This document shows positions 24,661 through 32,425 of a stretch of 64,000 nucleotides of DNA, in pieces. This stretch comes from Palsa-661 sp035535015. Its GTDB lineage: Bacteria; Actinomycetota; Acidimicrobiia; Acidimicrobiales; UBA8190. Positions within the stretch are counted from its first letter, which is position 1. Each line of letters begins with the position of its first letter. The stretch is from assembly GCA_035535015.1 (NCBI GenBank), contig DATLQU010000037.1, positions 1 through 64,000 on the forward strand, read 5' to 3'. The translations under genes and the position numbers were made by a program. A model generated the notes under the pieces. That model saw only the letters and a program-made list of their open reading frames with translations. It made no database searches and had not been told where the DNA came from.

Positions 24661-25150
24661 CACTCTCTGAGCCCATGGCCACGAAGGGAGCACCGTGGCC
24701 CGTTTCCACATACGCCACCAAGCTGCCCAGGAAGTGCCCCCATGCGTTGCTGCACTCGCCGAAGCACTCGAGTTGTGCCAAACCTGTGTGTCGGAAACGC
24801 ACGAGCGATCCTTCGGTGCCCTGAGGACTCACCTCGAAGGTGATCGTGGTTCCCTCCCAGTCCGGCAGCGGCTCGGACACGAGCACGGTCCACGTCACCA
24901 ACGACGGGCGTTGTGCCCTGTCCACCCGCATGACGACCGGGGAGGTGAAGTGGAAGGTCAGTTCGCCACCGGTCAGGCCCGATCCGCTGGCCGTGGTCCA
25001 CCAGTTGCTCAAACCGGTCGTCGTCGTCAGTGCATCGAACACGTCACTCACCGGCTTGGTGAGGGACTTCGTGATCTCGAAGACGGAGGCCCCGTCGCCC
25101 TCGGGGGCGGTCGTGGGATGCGAATCGGGGTGGGTCATCTCGACGGTCAT
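24656..25150 (-). CDS. SRPBCC (AHSA1-like) protein
   Basis: A 164-residue START-like protein: FEITKSLTKPVSDVFDALTT, LSNWWTTASGSGLTGGELTF, SLVTWTVLVSEPLPDWEGTT, and the C-terminal helix GECSNAWGHFLGSLVAYVET. The start at 25150 has GAGAGAGG upstream; an extension to 25234 is rejected because it reads back into the promoter. It heads the transcript SRPBCC-ArsR-SRPBCC. Upstream lies a strong sigma70-like promoter with direct repeats. Function beyond hydrophobic-ligand binding cannot be inferred. Confidence 0.75.
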   Translation of the reverse strand: MTVEMTHPDSHPTTAPEGDGASVFEITKSLTKPVSDVFDALTTTTGLSNWWTTASGSGLTGGELTFHFTSPVVMRVDRAQRPSLVTWTVLVSEPLPDWEGTTITFEVSPQGTEGSLVRFRHTGLAQLECFGECSNAWGHFLGSLVAYVETGHGAPFVAMGSESA

Positions 25151-25221
25151 GGCGCATATACCTCTCTCTCTGGTCTCTCTCTGGCTTTTGCCTAGGCCCG
25201 GGTTCTCGGCCCTTTCACAAG

Positions 25222-25251
25222 AATATACTTTCACAAGAAGTTCCTTGTCAA
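25222..25251 (-). promoter_or_regulatory. Sigma70-like promoter TTGACA-N18-TATATT
   Basis: On the minus strand TTGACA (25246-25251), an 18-base spacer and TATATT (25222-25227) lie about 72 bases before the SRPBCC start at 25150. Direct repeats CTTTCACAAGAA (25212-25223 and 25228-25239, 16-base period) flank or overlap the -10, a position suited to a repressor. Confidence 0.65.
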
Positions 25252-25316
25252 TAGTCCTCGACCTTGGTCGACGCCGTGATCACCCGCCCTTCGGGCCGCC
25301 TCGGTGGGCGCAAGTG

Positions 25317-25347
25317 CTGAGTATTTCTCATAGAGAGCTATACTCAG
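25317..25347. promoter_or_regulatory. Perfect inverted repeat, likely MarR operator
   Basis: CTGAGTAT (25317-25324) and ATACTCAG (25340-25347) form perfect 8-bp arms 37 bases before the MarR ATG at 25384. A TATACT -10-like hexamer (25339-25344) overlaps the right arm, so binding would block transcription. MarR proteins typically autoregulate through such sites. Confidence 0.6.
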
Positions 25348-25383
25348 TAATTCCACCCGCTCACCGAAGGGACACCCGGGCGT

Positions 25384-26046
25384 ATGGCCAGAGCACGCAG
25401 GGGCGGCGAGAGCAACGGGAAGCGGCAGCGAACCCCCGACACCACGCTGGAGCTGGCTGAACGGCTGACCCACTGCGCCCGACGGCTGCGGTTGGGATCG
25501 ACGGCTCAGCTCGCCCCTCTCGGGCTCACAAACGCCCAGGCCCGGGTGTTACGGATCGTGGCCGGAGCAGGACAACCGCTCAAGATGACCGATATCGCCT
25601 CTCAACTCGAGGTGGTGCCTCGCTCGGTGACCACCATGGTCGACGGGGTCGAAGCGGCCGGCTTCATCGTGAGGTCGACCGATCCCGACGATCGGCGATC
25701 GGTCCTGGTGAGCCTGACGTCGCGCGGTCACGCTCTGCTCGAACGTCTCGAGCGCGCCGGGCGGGTCACGGCCGAAGAGATCTTCGGCGGGCTGACCGAC
25801 GGCGATCGCGTCGAACTGGCACGGCTCCTCGAGGCCCTGTGTCAGCACGGCGACTGCCGATGCTCCGGTGCGGCGCACGGCGGAAGCGGATACGGGCACC
25901 CGCACCAGCACCAGCACCAGCACGCCCAGCTTGGGGACCTCGAACACGGGCCCACGGAACACGGACACGAGCATGGCGGACACGGGCACCGGGGAGACCC
26001 AGGAACCGGGATGCCGCGGTCCCGACGACACGAAGACGAGGGTTGA
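25384..26046 (+). CDS. MarR-family regulator with His-rich C-terminal tail
   Basis: A 220-residue protein. Residues 20-155 are a MarR winged helix: LGLTNAQARVLRIVAGAGQP, DIASQLEVVPRSVTTMVDGV (recognition helix), and the wing STDPDDRRSVLVSLTSRG. Most MarR proteins stop near residue 150. Here the domain is followed by CQHGDCRCSG and a His/Gly-rich tail with HPHQHQHQH and HGHEHGGHGH, a plausible metal-binding segment. The stop is 2 bases before an ABC exporter gene, and an inverted-repeat operator lies upstream. This suggests a regulator of the exporter responding to a metal or drug. The ligand is inference. Confidence 0.8.
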   Translation: MARARRGGESNGKRQRTPDTTLELAERLTHCARRLRLGSTAQLAPLGLTNAQARVLRIVAGAGQPLKMTDIASQLEVVPRSVTTMVDGVEAAGFIVRSTDPDDRRSVLVSLTSRGHALLERLERAGRVTAEEIFGGLTDGDRVELARLLEALCQHGDCRCSGAAHGGSGYGHPHQHQHQHAQLGDLEHGPTEHGHEHGGHGHRGDPGTGMPRSRRHEDEG

Positions 26047-26048
26047 TC

Positions 26049-27971
26049 ATGGGAATGGGTATGGGAATGGGCCGGGGGCACAGCGGGGCCGGGTTCGGCC
26101 TGATGCGGTCGTTCCGCCGCGACGAATCGGTGATCCACCAGAAGCTGCCACCGGGCATCGTGCGGCGGATCGCCCGATTTGCCGCCCCCTACCGGCGGAT
26201 GCTCGGGGTCTTCCTGGTGCTCATCGTGATCGACGCCGTCATCGGCGCCGCCAACCCTCTGATTTACCGCGACATCATCGACAACGGGATTATCAAGCAC
26301 CACAACGCCAGCTTGATCGTGGGATTGGCTCTCGTGATCGGACTGCTGGCCGTAGCCGACGCCGGACTCTCGTTATGGCAGCGCTGGGTGTCGGCCCGGA
26401 TCGGTGAGGGTCTGATCTTCGACATGCGGGCCAAGGTGTTCGCCCACATCCAGCGGATGCCGTTGGCCTTCTTCACCCGGACCCAGACCGGGGCGCTCGT
26501 GTCCCGGCTGAACAACGACGTGCTCGGGGCTCAACAGGCCTTCACCGACACGTTCTCGTCGGTGGTGAGCAACGTGATCGGGGTAGCCATCACCCTGGGG
26601 TTGATGTTCTACCTCTCGTGGCCCATCACCATTGTGGCCCTGGCCCTCACCCCTGTGTTCCTGCTCCCCGCCCGGTGGGTGGGCCGACGCCTGGCCTCGA
26701 TTACCCGGGAGAGTTACACCCTCAATGCCCAGATGACCAACACCATGACCGAACGCTTCAATGTCTCAGGCGCCCTGCTGGTGAAGTTGTTCGGCCGGGC
26801 CGACGACGAGGTCGGGGTCTTTGAACAGCGAGCCGGTCGGGTGCGCGACATCGGTGTCACCTCGGCCATGTACAGCCGCGTCTTCATGGCCGCCCTGTTG
26901 CTCACGGCGTCACTGGCGACGGCCATCGCCTACGGCTGGGGCGGGGTGCTCACCGTCCGCGGGACCTTGACCATCGGGACGTTGACCGCTCTGGTGGCCT
27001 ACTTGAACCGGCTGTACGGACCCCTGACAGCGCTGTCGAACGTGCAGGTCGACATCATGACCGCCCTCGTCTCGTTCGACCGTGTCTTCGAAGTGCTCGA
27101 CCTGGCCCCCATGATCGACGAGAAGCCCGGGGCCACGACCATCGCGCGTGGGCCGGCCACCATCGAATTCGACCACGTCGACTTCACGTACCCCACGGCC
27201 GAGGAGGTGTCGCTGGCCTCGCTCGAGTCGGTAGCCGTGCTCGATCAGAGCCCGTCCAACCAGATCCTGTTCGACGTGTCGTTCACCGCCCGGCCCGGCC
27301 AGCTCATCGCCCTGGTCGGCCCGTCGGGCGCCGGCAAGACCACCATCAGCCATCTGGTACCCCGGCTCTACGACGTGAGCGCCGGGGCGGTACGGCTCAA
27401 CGGCGTCGACGTACGTGATGCCACGCTGCGGTCGATCCACGACATCGTGGGGGTGGTCACCCAGGACGCGCATCTCTTCCACGAGACGATCAGGTCCAAC
27501 CTGACCTACGCCAAGCCCGGCGCCACCGAGGTGGAGCTCATGGAGGTCCTGCGCGCCGCCCAGATCCTGCCCCTCATCGAATCCCTGCCCGACGGCCTCG
27601 ACACCTTGGTGGGCGACCGGGGCTACCGGCTGTCGGGGGGTGAGAAGCAACGCATCGCCATCGCCCGGCTGCTGCTCAAGGCACCCGACATCGTCGTCCT
27701 CGACGAGGCCACCGCCCACCTCGACTCCGAGTCGGAGCTGGCCGTCCAACTGGCGCTCAAGACGGCGCTGGCCGGTCGGACGTCGCTGGTCATCGCCCAC
27801 CGGCTGTCCACCGTGCGTGAAGCCGATCTGATCCTGGTGGTCGACGAGGGTCGGATCGTGGAACAGGGTGAGCACGGCGCACTGCTGGCCGCCGACGGAG
27901 TCTACGCCGAGCTCTACCGGACACAGTTCGAACACCAGGACGCCGACGCGCCTGACGCGGCCGTCAGCTGA
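26049..27971 (+). CDS. ABC exporter (fused permease-ATPase)
   Basis: A 640-residue type IV ABC half-transporter. The N-terminus is unusual, MGMGMGMGRGHSGAG. Six transmembrane helices (about 50-330) contain the coupling segment RMPLAFFTRTQTGALVSRLN. The ATPase domain has Walker A GPSGAGKTT, signature LSGGEKQRIAIARLL, Walker B IVVLDEATAHLD and the H-loop IAHRLST. About 20 extra residues (EEVSLASLESVAVLDQSPSN) lie between the domain's first strand and Walker A. It would act as a homodimer or with an absent partner. It begins 2 bases after the MarR gene, so it is very likely its regulatory target. Confidence 0.9.
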   Translation: MGMGMGMGRGHSGAGFGLMRSFRRDESVIHQKLPPGIVRRIARFAAPYRRMLGVFLVLIVIDAVIGAANPLIYRDIIDNGIIKHHNASLIVGLALVIGLLAVADAGLSLWQRWVSARIGEGLIFDMRAKVFAHIQRMPLAFFTRTQTGALVSRLNNDVLGAQQAFTDTFSSVVSNVIGVAITLGLMFYLSWPITIVALALTPVFLLPARWVGRRLASITRESYTLNAQMTNTMTERFNVSGALLVKLFGRADDEVGVFEQRAGRVRDIGVTSAMYSRVFMAALLLTASLATAIAYGWGGVLTVRGTLTIGTLTALVAYLNRLYGPLTALSNVQVDIMTALVSFDRVFEVLDLAPMIDEKPGATTIARGPATIEFDHVDFTYPTAEEVSLASLESVAVLDQSPSNQILFDVSFTARPGQLIALVGPSGAGKTTISHLVPRLYDVSAGAVRLNGVDVRDATLRSIHDIVGVVTQDAHLFHETIRSNLTYAKPGATEVELMEVLRAAQILPLIESLPDGLDTLVGDRGYRLSGGEKQRIAIARLLLKAPDIVVLDEATAHLDSESELAVQLALKTALAGRTSLVIAHRLSTVREADLILVVDEGRIVEQGEHGALLAADGVYAELYRTQFEHQDADAPDAAVS

Positions 27972-28035
27972 GGCGATCGGTCCCCTGGACCCGCATTGGA
28001 CGCCACCGGCGTTGTGAGATCCAATTCGCAAAGCC

Positions 28036-28725
28036 ATGGCTCCCCCGGTGACCGCCGAACCTGAGATTCCCCTCGCCCCCCAGGTGGCCGCCGCCCGGCC
28101 GCTGCTGCGGGGATGGATCCATCTGGTGGCCTTCGTGGTGACGGTGATCGGCGCCCCTTTCGTGATCGCCCAGGCCCCCACGGCGGCAGCGGCCGCCGCC
28201 CTGGCCATCTACATGACCACCATCGCCGCGCTGTTCGGTGTGAGCGCGGCGTTCCACCGGGTGCGCTGGTCTGCGGTGGCGCGCCGGCGGATGCGTCGGG
28301 CCGACCACGCCACCATCTTCGTCGCCATCGCCGGGACCAATACCGCCGTGGCCGGGTTGGCGCTCAAGGGATGGGCCCAGGTCCTCATCCTCTCCCTGGT
28401 GTGGGGGGGCGCGGCGATCGGGATCACCGTGCGCCAGACGTGGCTCGACGCGCCCAAGTGGGCCGTGGCCATCCCCTATGTGGTGGTGGGATGGTGTGCC
28501 CTGGTGGTGCTGCCGCAGTTGCTGCACGCCCTGGGTGGGGCGGGCTTCGGGCTTCTGGCCGCCGGCGGCGCCTTCTACACGGTGGGGGCGATCGTGTACT
28601 CGGCGCGCAAACCCGATCCGGTGCCCGGAGTGTTCGGGTACCACGAGGTCTTCCACGCCTGCACCGTGGTGGGCGCCACCCTGCACTTCGTGGTCGTGAT
28701 GGTCTACGCGCTGCCCCGGGCCTGA
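28036..28725 (+). CDS. Hemolysin III / PAQR-family membrane protein
   Basis: A 229-residue seven-helix protein of the HlyIII (PAQR) family. The family metal/amide-site residues are visible: SAAFHRVRW near helix 2, RADHATIFVAIAGT near helix 3, and GYHEVFHACTVVGATLHF near helix 7 (HxxxH). Bacterial members are of uncertain function, with proposed hydrolase or ion-related roles. It follows the ABC exporter by 64 bases in the same direction and may share its transcript. A true hemolysin activity should not be assumed. Confidence 0.85.
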   Translation: MAPPVTAEPEIPLAPQVAAARPLLRGWIHLVAFVVTVIGAPFVIAQAPTAAAAAALAIYMTTIAALFGVSAAFHRVRWSAVARRRMRRADHATIFVAIAGTNTAVAGLALKGWAQVLILSLVWGGAAIGITVRQTWLDAPKWAVAIPYVVVGWCALVVLPQLLHALGGAGFGLLAAGGAFYTVGAIVYSARKPDPVPGVFGYHEVFHACTVVGATLHFVVVMVYALPRA

Positions 28726-28766
28726 CGACGGAGCCGGATCACGAGCATGTGTGGTAGCTCTGAACC

Positions 28767-29719
28767 ATGACCTATTCCATCGTGGCCCGTGATCCCGAGA
28801 GTGGTCAGTTCGGGGTAGCCGTCCAGACGTGCTGGTTCTCCGTCGGAGCCATCGTGCCCTGGGCCATCGCCGGGGTCGGCGCCGTGGCCACCCAGGCCAT
28901 GGTCGAGCTGGCCTACGGGCCGCGGTGCCTGGACAAGCTCGTGACCGGTGCCGACGCCCGACGCAGCCTCGACGCGGTACGCGCCGGCGACGAGGCGTCG
29001 GGTTTGCGCCAGGTCGCCGTGGTCGACGGCGGTGGTGGAGTGAGCGCCTTCACCGGCGACCTGTGCATCGACTTCGCCGGGCACCAGACGGGCGACGGCT
29101 ACAGCGTGCAGGCCAACATGATGGCCAGCGCCGACGTGTGGCCGGCCATGGCCGACGCCTTCGAGACGGGGAAGGGACCCTTTCCCGAACGACTGCTCGG
29201 CGTTCTGCGCGCCGGGGAACGGGCCGGAGGCGACGCCCGGGGGCGGATGTCGGCCGCCATACTGATCGTGAAGGCCGACCGGCAGGACCACCCCTGGGAG
29301 GGAAGGGTGGTCGACATCCGCGTCGACCACCACGATCAGCCCTCGACGAACTCACACGCCTTCTCGTCGTGGCCGATGCCTTCGAGCGGATCGAGCGTAG
29401 CGAGGACGCTCTCTTCGCCGGCGATCCCGCCGGTGCGCTGCGCGAGGTGGAGTCCGCTCTCGGCCGTCTACCCGGTGACGAGAACGCCCGCTTCCTGCGG
29501 GCCGGGGCCCTGATCACCGGCGGGCGGGCGGACGCCGGTCTCGACGAGCTCCGTGGGCTGATAGCCGACCGCCCTTCGTGGGCGACGGTGATCCGCAGCT
29601 TCGCCGACAAAGACCTGCTGCCGATCCCCGACGGCGTCGATATCGACGAACTCACCGCCGGTGAGGATCTGGGTGAGGAGCCCGCCGAAGGAGTGGCCGA
29701 TGATCGCCGGCTTCTTTGA
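28767..29719 (+). pseudogene. DUF1028 protein with C-terminal extension, frameshifted
   Basis: The first 190 codons form a DUF1028 (Ntn-hydrolase-like) domain: MTYSIVARDPESGQFGVAVQ, GVGAVATQAMVELAYGPR, then DGYSVQANMMASADVWPAMA. At about 29338-29345 (CAGCCCTCGACG) the frame slips by one base. The other frame continues as ALDELTRLLVVADAFERIER and ALREVESALGRLPGDENARF, a TPR-like/peptidoglycan-binding-type C-terminus ending ...RSFADKDLLPIPDGVDIDEL. Joining the two frames restores a normal-length protein. The stop at 29719 lies beyond the natural end, within an antisense hydrolase fragment. A single indel could also be a sequencing error. Confidence 0.7.
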
Positions 29720-29779
29720 CAGGGTGCCGATGAGGTCGCCGTAGTGGTCGGCGATCTGGCCGATGGTCGCCTGTCGCAC
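29655..29779 (-). pseudogene. Fragment of an alpha/beta hydrolase
   Basis: Minus-strand codons read IGQIADHYGDLIGTLSKKPA followed by IIGHSFGGLLTQILTG, the nucleophile-elbow region (G-H-S-F-G-G) of an alpha/beta hydrolase. Neither the N-terminal beta strands nor the Asp/His part of the triad are present. It lies antisense to the DUF1028 gene's 3' end and next to a methyltransferase, so it is a gene relic. Confidence 0.6.
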
Positions 29780-29815
29780 CGCCCGTCAGGGCCAAGGGCC
29801 GAAGTCGTGTTTCGT

Positions 29816-30592
29816 TCAAGGCGATGCGTCGAGATCGAAGGCCCACCACTGGATGGTGCGGCGCAGTTCGACCCGGCGGTCGAGCGGCCAGGCGTTGGCC
29901 GAAGCCCACTGCCGCAGAGCGTCACAGGCCGCCGTTATCTGCTCGGCGGTGGCCGACCAGGTCCACGAGTGGATCTGGTCCCGGGTGTCGGCCAGGTCCT
30001 GGGCGAGTGTGCGCTCGACGGTCATGGAGAGCGGCGCGAGCCGGCGCGACCGGGCCCGGCCTTCGAGGTACTGCGTCACCGGACCCGGATCGGACATGCC
30101 CGGTCGGTGCCGGACGACGCCGTGCTGTTTCAGAATGAGATCCTTCGATTCGCCCCACGGCGTCAGCGGACCGCCACCGAAGTCGACCAGAAAGACGCCG
30201 CCGGGCCGCAGGACCCGGACAACCTCGTCGACGGTCTGGCGCCAGTCGGGGATGAGGTGCAGGAGATGACTGGCCAGGACGGCATCGAAGCAGCCGGAAG
30301 AGAAAGGGAGGGCGGTGACGTCGGCCACGGAGATCGGGAAGGGCTGGTAGCCGCCGGCGTTGGCCACCAGACGGTGCAGCATTCGGGGGGAGATGTCGAC
30401 CCCGATGAGACGGACACCTCCGGCCGAGAGCGGCAGGGCGATGCGACCGGTACCGGCACCGATCTCGAGGGACAGACGTCGCCGCGCCAATTCCCCCGTG
30501 AGCATGGCCGTCAGTCTGCGGTAGACGGTGTCGGGAAGGGCACGGGTGGCGTCATAGAAATCCGCTGCCCGGTCAAACGACATGGCGGCCAC
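29816..30592 (-). CDS. Class I SAM-dependent methyltransferase
   Basis: A 258-residue Methyltransf_11-type enzyme. Motif I is SLEIGAGTGRIALPLS (about 42-57), motif II VRLIGVDISPRMLHRL, motif post-I DVTALPFSSGCFDAVLASHL, and motif III LRPGGVFLVDFGGG. The C-terminal third is specific and Trp-rich (IHSWTWSATAEQITAACDAL, IQWWAFDLD). Two possible starts, 30592 and 30583 (MSFDRAADFYD), both fit; the first is listed. The substrate is unknown. A pair of 13-base direct repeats 20 bases apart lies upstream. Confidence 0.8.
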   Translation of the reverse strand: MAAMSFDRAADFYDATRALPDTVYRRLTAMLTGELARRRLSLEIGAGTGRIALPLSAGGVRLIGVDISPRMLHRLVANAGGYQPFPISVADVTALPFSSGCFDAVLASHLLHLIPDWRQTVDEVVRVLRPGGVFLVDFGGGPLTPWGESKDLILKQHGVVRHRPGMSDPGPVTQYLEGRARSRRLAPLSMTVERTLAQDLADTRDQIHSWTWSATAEQITAACDALRQWASANAWPLDRRVELRRTIQWWAFDLDASP

Positions 30593-30651
30593 CGGTGCAG
30601 ACTACGACGCCGCGTTGAGCGCCGGACCGACCTGCGGGACCCACTCCGCTC

Positions 30652-30684
30652 CCCATCGCGCGCTTCCGCTGCCCATCGCGCGCT
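30652..30684. repeat. Direct repeats CCCATCGCGCGCT, 20-base period
   Basis: CCCATCGCGCGCT occurs at 30652-30664 and 30672-30684. The 20-base spacing is close to two helical turns, as in regulator half-sites, and the pair lies 60-92 bases upstream of the methyltransferase start. Confidence 0.4.
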
Positions 30685-30773
30685 CCGTGCCCAGCGGGCC
30701 CGACCGGGCACAGAGCGTGGGCGGTGGTGGGCGTGGACTCAACTCCGGCGGTGAAGCCGTCGAAGAAGTGGAC

Positions 30774-30878
30774 ATGCACGGTGCCTGGGCGTTCGATCTT
30801 CTTCTGGTCCTGCTGGCCGCAGCGACGGGCCTGTTGGCCTTCCGGCAGACACAGCTGGAGCGCGACCAGAGCAACTGA
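30774..30878 (+). CDS. Possible 34-residue single-pass membrane peptide
   Basis: ATG at 30774 opens MHGAWAFDLLLVLLAAATGL and ends LAFRQTQLERDQSN, giving one clean hydrophobic helix with a charged C-terminus. A GAAGAAG stretch precedes the ATG. The frame is open further upstream (to 30582), but that part is low-complexity and antisense-like. It is not recognised as a family. Confidence 0.3.
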   Translation: MHGAWAFDLLLVLLAAATGLLAFRQTQLERDQSN

Positions 30879-30917
30879 GTGAGAGCACGGTCGGTCCGTG
30901 GTGGGCATCATGGACGG

Positions 30918-31391
30918 ATGGCTGGTGACGAGACTTCTCCCGACGATTCTTCCCCCGCCCGGCTGCGCCGAGGGAACACCGCCGACGTTCCCGCCGTCCT
31001 GGCACTGTGGGTCGATGCCGGCACTCATCGAACCTCGACGGACGACACCGACGCCGTCAAAGGTCTGGTGGCACGCGACCACGAGGCACTGCTGATCGCC
31101 GAGATCGACGGGCGGATGGTGGGGACGTTGATCGCCGGTTGGGACGGGTGGCGGGGCAACCTGTACCGGCTGGCCGTGGTACCCGACGTTCGTCGGCGCG
31201 GCATCGCCGCCGCCCTGGTGGCCGAAGCCGAACGACGGTTCCGGAGCCTCGGGTGCCGTCGGGTGACGGCGCTGGTGGTGGACGCCGATCCCCACGCGGT
31301 CGAGTTCTGGACCGCGGTCGGCTACGAGCCCTATCCGATGAAGCGGTACGTCCGCACGCTCGGCGCTACCGCAGGGGCGTCGTCGTGGTGA
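30918..31391 (+). CDS. GNAT-family N-acetyltransferase
   Basis: A 157-residue GNAT protein. The central beta strands and acetyl-CoA-binding motif A are YRLAVVPDVRRRGIAAALVA (about 90-109), followed by motif B FWTAVGYEPYPMKRYVR. The acceptor could be an amine on a small molecule or protein and cannot be predicted. ATG at 30918 is chosen because the upstream in-frame residues are not family-like. Its TGA overlaps the GTG of the next gene (GTGA), coupling it to a PPOX-fold protein. Confidence 0.8.
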   Translation: MAGDETSPDDSSPARLRRGNTADVPAVLALWVDAGTHRTSTDDTDAVKGLVARDHEALLIAEIDGRMVGTLIAGWDGWRGNLYRLAVVPDVRRRGIAAALVAEAERRFRSLGCRRVTALVVDADPHAVEFWTAVGYEPYPMKRYVRTLGATAGASSW

Positions 31392-31879
31392 CCTGGGGGG
31401 AATTCGAGAGCACGGCCGGCCCTCTGGCCGCCATCAGCCGGGAACGCTTCGAGGGGGCGGGTCTCGTCCTGGTGGGGACCTTGCGTCGGCGGGGTGGGCC
31501 GCGGATCAGCCCGGTGGAGCCGCTGATCGTCGACGGTCGGCTCTACCTGGGGATGATGTGGCGGTCGGTGAAAGCCCTCGACCTGCAACGTGATCCACGC
31601 TGTGTGGTCCACAGCCTGGTGACCGACAAGGACGGGGCCGATGGCGACGTGAAGGTCTACGGCCGGGCCGTCGAGATCAGCAACAGCGAGGAGCGCGACC
31701 GGTACGGCGCGGCGCTCTACGACCGGATCGGCTGGCGGCCTTCGGGGGACTTCCACCTCTTCGCCGTCGACATCGACGAGGTCGGCTACTTCCGGGTGGA
31801 GAGCCAGATGCACAGGGTCTGGCACTGGCGGCCGGGCCAGGTCCTGGGCGAACTCGAGAGCCGGCCCGGTTCGGCCTGA
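31388..31879 (+). CDS. Pyridoxamine-5'-phosphate-oxidase-fold protein
   Basis: A 163-residue split-barrel flavin/F420-type protein. Recognisable segments are VLVGTLRRRGGPRISPVEPL, RLYLGMMWRSVKALDLQRDP and DVKVYGRAVEIS, the usual PPOX order. Actinobacterial members bind FMN, F420 or haem, and which applies here is not clear. GTG at 31388 overlaps the stop of the GNAT gene. The enzyme may reduce or bind a cofactor rather than act on pyridoxine. Confidence 0.75.
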   Translation: MTWGEFESTAGPLAAISRERFEGAGLVLVGTLRRRGGPRISPVEPLIVDGRLYLGMMWRSVKALDLQRDPRCVVHSLVTDKDGADGDVKVYGRAVEISNSEERDRYGAALYDRIGWRPSGDFHLFAVDIDEVGYFRVESQMHRVWHWRPGQVLGELESRPGSA

Positions 31880-31992
31880 TCAGGCGCCCGTCGCCCCCTG
31901 TCGCGCCGGGCATCCGAACCTGACGGCCATGTCGGTGAACGCGACGACCGCGCTATCGTCGCGGCCGACCGGCCGACAAGAGGGGGACGTGG

Positions 31993-32409
31993 GTGGACGC
32001 CGAGGTGCGCTGGCTGATCGACCGGACCCAGATCCGCGAGTTGACCGCCCGCTACAACCGCTGCTTCGACGACGGCGACCCTGACGGCTTCGCCGCCACC
32101 TTCACCGAGGACGGGGTGATGGAGGTCGAGGGCACCTTCCGGGTGGAGGGCCGGGCCGGGTTGGCCGAGATGGTCCGGCACACCCCCTACGGGGTGGTGC
32201 ACGTGACGGTCGATGCCACCGTGGAAGTCGACGGTGACCGGGCCGTCCAGGACGTGAAGCTGCTGGTGTTGGCCCGGCCCGGGCCCGACACCGCCGCCGG
32301 GTCGAAATCCAAGCTGACCAACAGCGGTCGCTACCACGATGAATTGGTGCGGACGGCCGAAGGCTGGCGCTTCGCCCACCGGACGGCCGTCCTCGACGGT
32401 GGCATGTGA
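31993..32409 (+). CDS. SnoaL-like / NTF2-fold protein
   Basis: A 138-residue cone-shaped NTF2-like domain. The N-terminal helix IDRTQIRELTARYNRCFDDG and DGFAATFTEDGVMEVEGTF carry the usual Tyr and Asp. The final strands are GRYHDELVRTAEGWRFAHRT. This is the SnoaL_4/nuclear-transport-factor-2 group, which includes steroid delta-isomerases and many proteins without enzymatic activity. It lies 16 bases upstream of an acyl-CoA ligase in the same direction. A hydratase or isomerase role in that pathway is possible but unproven. Confidence 0.75.
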   Translation: MDAEVRWLIDRTQIRELTARYNRCFDDGDPDGFAATFTEDGVMEVEGTFRVEGRAGLAEMVRHTPYGVVHVTVDATVEVDGDRAVQDVKLLVLARPGPDTAAGSKSKLTNSGRYHDELVRTAEGWRFAHRTAVLDGGM

Positions 32410-32425
32410 CCGGTCGGGGACCGTC

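Noticed and set aside
26618..26824. Short plus-strand ORF inside the ABC exporter gene
   Set aside because: Off-frame shadow with His/Pro-rich composition.
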